DNA from: Piliocolobus tephrosceles
Lineage: Eukaryota > Chordata > Mammalia > Primates > Cercopithecidae
Length of the DNA: 64,000 nt
Direction: 5' to 3'
Assembly (NCBI RefSeq): GCF_002776525.5
Contig: NC_045441.1
Span: 117,103,210 to 117,167,209 of the forward strand
Within the stretch, counting starts at the first letter, position 1. Each line of letters opens with the position of its first letter. Positions 59,301 to 64,000 of this stretch are shown piece after piece. The notes below the pieces were generated by a model. It was not told where the DNA came from, made no database searches, and saw only the letters and a program-made list of their open reading frames with translations. Both the position numbers and the translations under genes were made by a program.

Positions 59301-59770
59301 ATTTAATACAAAAAAAGATCTGAGTACTTTTATAATATTTGTTATATATTGATACGATGTTTTAGAAATTTTGCATTAAATAAAAAATCATATTAAAATT
59401 AATTTCACTTGTTTCTTTTTAATGTTTCAACGTTACTACTAGGAAAATGTGAACATACACATGTGGGTCTCACTTGTCACTTATTATATTTCCATTACAC
59501 AGTACTTGCCTAGAAGGAGGTAAGTTTGACCTCCTCTCTTGAGAGATGAACAGTTCCACAAGGGCTTATGTCTGAATTAGCTTGGAGGTAAGCTCAGAGC
59601 ATGCCCAGAGGCAGGACTAACAGACTCCTTAGCAATTTGTTTTGAAGCTCTTCCTGTACCTCGATGAATGGGTGATTGATGTGTGTTTTAAAATGTTTAA
59701 AAATATATGTAACTTTTAAGACTACATTATTTAAATATTAAGGAGCACTTTGTATGGAAGGTCTATTATA
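56331..59770. other. Intron stretch, Alu-free, mostly unrecognised
   Basis: A short perfect palindrome at 57759-57782. AT-rich from 58500 on. No gene or clear repeat family. Confidence 0.5.
57759..57782. repeat. Near-perfect palindrome
   Basis: GATCACTATTT and AAATAGTGATC are exact reverse complements separated by two bases. Confidence 0.9.
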
Positions 59771-60300
59771 AATTTTTGGTGCTGCAAGAGAAATAGCACT
59801 CAAACATTAATTTTCTCAGCAAGGCAATTTTTACTTCTATAGAAGGGTGTGACTCGCAGATGGAGCAATGGCAAGAGCACACTTCAACAAGGGAGGGGAA
59901 GGGAGCAGGTAGCCCCTACTGCTATGTTGCTCCCCTATTGGCTAGGGTGGGACTGCACAGTCTAAGCTAATTCCAATTGGCTATTTTAAAGAGAGCAGGA
60001 GTACGAGCCAGAGTGGTGGGGTGAGTAGTTTGGTGGGAAGAGCTGTTACGGAACAGGTGTCTCAGGGTGATTCAGTTCAGAGCAGGTGACCAGGGGTGAC
60101 TCAAGACAGAACAGGTGACCAGGGGAACAGGTGTGAACTACTGATTAGAACTGGTGGAAAAGGTTGTTTACTGAAACTAGGGGTGAGGAGAATGAGGAAG
60201 TTAAACTTTAAAATGGAGAACAGAGAAGAAGGGACCTGAACATACTGATGGATTTGTTCTTTGGAGAGGACCTCAGAACTCATCATACTTAACAATTTAT
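59771..60300 (-). mobile_element. Probable solo LTR (ERV-type), antisense
   Basis: AATTTTCTCAGCAAGGCAATTT, AGATGGAGCAATGGCAAGAGC, CCCCTATTGGCTAGGGTGG, TTCCAATTGGCTATTTTAAAG and AACTTTAAAATGGAGAACAG resemble a known class I-type LTR in antisense. It has two reverse CCAAT boxes. Non-coding; no internal retroviral region beside it. Boundaries and family are approximate. Confidence 0.6.
60083..60125. repeat. Short direct repeat within the LTR
   Basis: CAGGTGACCAGGGG occurs at 60083-60096 and 60112-60125 (period 29). Confidence 0.85.
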
Positions 60301-60769
60301 AGGCTAAAACCTTTGAAGAGAAATGTATTATATCCTATGCTGTTAACCCCAAGCAAATGGAAATTTGGTTGCTATTTGATATTCATTGTCTTCCTAATTT
60401 AGTAAGGCAAGAGGTATCCTGCCCCACATATCCATGGTTAACCTATTATTTGAGATGGTTCACAACACTCTGCTTCAATTGTCTTTGGTAAATAAAATAT
60501 TCAGTAACTGGTAACTGCACAATTAATCTGTTAAATATCTATAAATAAATACGAAATAGTGTATCATTCTTTAAAATAATCCTTACTTAGCTCTAAGTTG
60601 GGACGAATATGTATGAGGTACTACATATTTTTGTTTGCTGTGGCTCTTTAAAAAGTGTATTTAATTTAGTCTTTCTGCCTGATGATTTCCAAAGTCTAAT
60701 GATTTAAATCAACGTGTATCTGATTTATGCATGTATGTATTTGTGTGTGTTTATTTATCTCATGGATAC
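60301..60769. other. Intron stretch, nothing recognised
   Basis: AT-rich, no gene or repeat family seen. Confidence 0.5.
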
Positions 60770-61055
60770 TTATTTAGCACTTAACTCTGTGCCAGACACT
60801 GCCCTAAGAAAATTAGTACATGTTTATCTAAAAATAACTGACACTTAGATAGAGCTTACAATGATTCAAGCACTGTTCTAAATGATCTTCCTATAGCAGT
60901 GAGATACGCACAAATGATCTTCCTATAGCAGTGAGATACGCACAGTTAATGTGTTAAACATAAGCAGAGAAGTTAGGTCACTTATCCAAGTTCACACAGC
61001 TCCTTTCTAGAATTGCTGGGAACCAGCCACTGCAGCCTGGCTGTTCCAAAGTGTC
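60770..61055 (-). repeat. MIR, antisense, with an internal 32-bp tandem duplication
   Basis: TTAACTCTGTGCCAGACACTG, CAAGCACTGTTCTAAATGATC and AGAAGTTAGGTCACTTATCC plus AGTTCACACAGCTCC are antisense MIR motifs, possibly two overlapping copies. Confidence 0.8.
60880..60943. repeat. Perfect 32-bp tandem duplication
   Basis: The 32-base unit beginning AAATGATCTTCCTATAGCAG is repeated twice without a mismatch, inside a MIR that is itself much diverged. Confidence 0.95.
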
Positions 61056-61987
61056 CGTGTTCTTATTGAGCCTATGTGAAACATTTTGTTTTACTTTTGT
61101 TTCTAGGCAGCATCAGTGGGACTTACGCCAGATGGTGTCATCTTTTCTATATCAGGGGTGTGTAGAGGCTTTCCATAAAGCCTGGAAATTCTGTCATGAA
61201 AGGGGTTCTAAAGGGGTTATTTTGAGAGACAAGGTGTTTATTATAGCTCTTTGTGAATTTGTGAGTGGCTACGTGGAATAGTGGGTAGGATTATGTGGTG
61301 ATTATGCCCCAAAGCCTCACGTAACAGCTCTAGTTATATTAAAACTAAGCTCAGGCTACAACCTGGAAATGTGGCTCTGCAGTTGTTTTTCTTCCTACCT
61401 CCTCTAACCTTTTATGCTTAGGTAGTTCACTTTTTGGCATTTTGTTATCATCAGCATCAGTCTGTGAAGTTCTTTGGTGGTTTGATACTGTTCTAGTCAC
61501 ACATTGTATGAAGAATATCCAGAGAGCCTGAGAATTCTGTTGTGTGGCCCATAGCTGTTCTAAACTATTCCAGACTTTACAAGCAATTAATATATAAATT
61601 TAGTTTGAAGTTGCCATCTTAGTTCCTCTGAAGGGTCCCTGAAATTGCTTTCAAGGAAAATTCTATAATCTAATAGACCAAGGTTGCCTGATGCCCTCTT
61701 GTCTTTGAGAACCTCTTTGACAAATAAATAATATGAGAAAGTATATATGTTTCATATTTGGCTTGCTTCATCTTTCATGGTTGTTTGCACTAGAGCTTTA
61801 TCACAGTTTTAAAATATTGCCCCTCCCTCAGTTCCTCCTCCCTACCCCCCACGGTTTAAATAAATATATTTTTACTATATAAAACAGCAGGATGGTCAAG
61901 AACTTGACAGAATGGTCCTCAGGATGCCCAGCTTCCCACTTCAAAGGTATCCTTCATAATGTTATGTCTGAAAAGATTCTCGATTAT
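61056..61987. other. Intron stretch, nothing recognised
   Basis: A + frame at 61051-61281 (76 codons) shows no known domain and is not splice-flanked on both sides. No repeat family seen. Confidence 0.5.
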
Positions 61988-62345
61988 ATATTTATTCATG
62001 CAACAAATATTTACTGCATAGTCTGCTACCTTGCAAGCCCATGCCAGCTCTTTGAGTGAGTAAGACATGGTCTCCCCACTCTTGGAGCTTACAGTTGGTG
62101 TGTTCCAATACAGTGTAGTAAATGTAAGGTAGGAAACACAAAGGTTTAAGAAAACAATATATAGTACTCCATGTCTGACTAAATTATCTTTTAGAATTCT
62201 AGAGTGAAATGATGCTCTCATGTTCTAATCTAGTGCCCTCATTTTTAAGGTCAAGAGAAACTGAAACCCAAAGATGTTCTGTTCCTCATTTGTAAGAGAG
62301 CTTTAAGTAGCACCAAGCAAGAACTCAGGACTCTTTGTGGTCAGT
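61988..62345 (-). repeat. L2/MIR antisense remnants
   Basis: TTCATGCAACAAATATTTACTG and CTTGGAGCTTACAGTTGG are antisense L2 motifs. AAGGTCAAGAGAAACTGAAACC (62249-62270) resembles antisense MIR. Confidence 0.65.
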
Positions 62346-64000
62346 CATTGCTATAAACAGGGATCAGGTTCTGAGTCAGTTATATAGCCTTTGGTCATGT
62401 ATTCGTACAATACCTGCATACAAAATATTTCAGGAATATCTTAAAAAGGAGAACCCATCTATATTAATCAGTTTCTTCTCTCATGCCGTTTCATACGTAC
62501 TTACCCACAAACAGAAAATTCAGGTTATCATTTATTTAGACGAAGATGTTGCTAAGATTTACAGTGGTTTTAATTGGAGCTGTTAAAACCATGGTTCTTT
62601 TTCAAGTGATTGACAGGTCAGTGATGAATATGTTGAGATGAAAAACTCCAGGGTAGAGGAAGAGATCTCAGAATCCACAGGGGAGGGACAAAAATGCTAA
62701 TTACACATTGACTTTAATTCCTGATTTGTCATAGCTGCTTGCAGGTGTATATCTTGGCTATGGTCTATTCTCAGGACCTCATTTGTATTTCAGATTTTCT
62801 TTAATAATGTTGCATCCACAAATAACTGTTTAATCTCTGACTTATTTACAGTTCTCATTCTCTCAATATAGGAAATAATTACTTGGCAGATGAATGTAGT
62901 TTCTTTTGGTTATTGCAGATTAAAAAATTTTTGTCTTCCCATTGATTTCCCTGGAAGACAGTTTTGGAATAGCACCTCACTTTGGCCTTCTGGCCTGAGA
63001 GATGCACAGGTGTTTGCTTTTGTTTGTTATTCCTCCTATTATTACTCCCACACATGTGGTGTGGTGAATTAGCCCTCTTGATGAATTAGCCCTCTCTCTG
63101 GGTTGAGAGCTAATGTTCCTCTGTGCTGAAGAGCTGCTGTCCCACCCCTTTCTGCCTGCTGAGGAGGAGGTTTGGCATTGGTAGGTGCAAGGTAACCTTC
63201 AGATTCACTTAGTTTTTTTTTTAAGCAGTGCTGATTTTTTCCCTCAGTAGTTGAATTGAGGGCTTGAGCTTGTTAGATGGATTAAGTGAAAGCACAAGAG
63301 ATGCATGGACCACTTTCCTCATTTCCACATATTTATTAACTTCCCAGCGAATGCCCCCAAGTTGGACCATACCCTGTGGCCTTGTCCTATTTAAATTGGG
63401 CCCTGAGGTACTTTACATGGTGTAGCCACCTTCACTGTCTACCTTCTGTACACTTGTGATTTCTTGTATCATTTTTGCCATGACTCCAGCTATCTTGTTG
63501 TTTTCCTAACCCTCTACCTGCTTCTATAAGTTAATTGTGAGGCCTTGTCTGAGGAGAGTTCCAGGGTGTATTAACTTAGCATCAAGACCACTTCTTCCCC
63601 TCCCGGGTTCTGAGTTACCCAGGCCTGTCTGTGTGCAGCCCTCTCATTCCTTGCCCTTTCTTTGGCCTGTGTTAACTCTGGCCAGCAGCATGCCAGGAAA
63701 GTATTAACAACCTTTTTGTTGGAGGGCACTAGTTCAATCTGCCTGTCTGATCACATTTCTCACATTTTTACTCATTTCCTGAGTTTTAGAGTAGTTGTTA
63801 AGACCCTGCAGTAATTTAAAGCTAGGTATCTAATTTTAGGAGTCACCTTTATATCTTCTTATTTTCTGTGTTGTTGTGCTATGACCACACTTCTCATAAG
63901 AATGATTTACCTTAACCTCAGCCCTTAATTGGCTTGGGCTCTGATATGGCTCCATTCTGCTGCTTCTAAAGCATGATTCAATGGAGTGTTCAAGTGAGTG
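62346..64000. other. Intron stretch to the window end
   Basis: An 18-bp-scale direct repeat (TGAATTAGCCCTCT at 63065 and 63082). Otherwise nothing recognised; no SND1 coding segment found. Confidence 0.55.

Larger units (their letters stand above)
28043..64000 (+). other. SND1: SND1 intron downstream of the exon (partial)
   Basis: This runs from the GTAAGA donor at 28043 to the window end. The next SND1 coding segment (beginning V-N-V-T-V in the protein) is not present in any frame that I could find, so the intron is at least 36 kb. I see no nested gene within it. Confidence 0.85.

Noticed and set aside
59771..60300. A complete endogenous retrovirus
   Set aside because: Only an LTR-like block is visible, without internal genes or a second LTR.
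28043..64000. Possibility of a nested gene (such as LRRC4 or mir-593, known within SND1)
   Set aside because: No LRR-coding frame and no recognisable mature miR-593 sequence found. They probably lie elsewhere in the gene.
1..64000. Further SND1 exons, CpG island, tRNA, snRNA or CRISPR-like arrays
   Set aside because: No in-frame SND1 sequence other than the one exon, no CpG-dense block, no tRNA cloverleaf (MIR tRNA-like heads only) and no regularly spaced repeats.

Overview
The window is primate nuclear DNA, almost certainly human. It has 20 Alu copies of different ages, including AluY-like ones that occur only in Old World primates, on a background of older L2, MIR, L1, Tigger/MER2, hAT-Charlie/MER1 and LTR remnants. 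Coding density is extremely low. The only coding segment I can support is one 90-base exon at 27953-28042 (+) with consensus splice sites. Its 30 codons match SND1 (Tudor-SN/p100, human 7q32.1), in the third staphylococcal-nuclease-like domain. The other ~63.9 kb is the two flanking SND1 introns: at least 27.9 kb upstream and 36 kb downstream. I did not find the neighbouring SND1 exons, so both introns run past the window edges.

Layout. 1-27952 (upstream intron): L2 remnants (about 300-1110, 5030-5345, 9230-9590, 21690-23640, 26640-27600), several MIRs, antisense L1 pieces, six full-size or partial Alus before the FLAM-type monomer at 24.85 kb and one Alu just upstream of the exon, and an L2 > MER2 > AluY nest at 21.7-23.6 kb. 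28043-64000 (downstream intron): two antisense Alus within 1.4 kb of the exon, an old LTR split by an Alu fragment at 36.4-37.0 kb, an 8.6 kb Alu-free stretch (38.2-46.8 kb), a three-Alu cluster at 46.8-47.9 kb, a rearranged patch at 51.7-53.8 kb, an intact-ended MER1 at 54.4 kb, an antisense L1 split by AluY at 55.4-56.3 kb, an antisense LTR-like block at 59.8-60.3 kb, and mostly unique or very old sequence to the end.

The most unusual signal is a set of three short local duplications (about 140-190 bp, each about 94-96% identical by eye) that are not Alus: an inverted pair at 3324-3461/4001-4144, an inverted pair at 25260-25447/26246-26430, and a direct pair at 52124-52295/53592-53763. The left copy of the direct pair ends at a perfect 19-bp hairpin. 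The inverted pairs would put double-stranded stems into the pre-mRNA of SND1, whose protein is known to bind inosine-containing dsRNA. Any feedback from that is speculation. I found no previously undescribed gene system here. The interest is in structural scars and RNA-folding potential inside introns.
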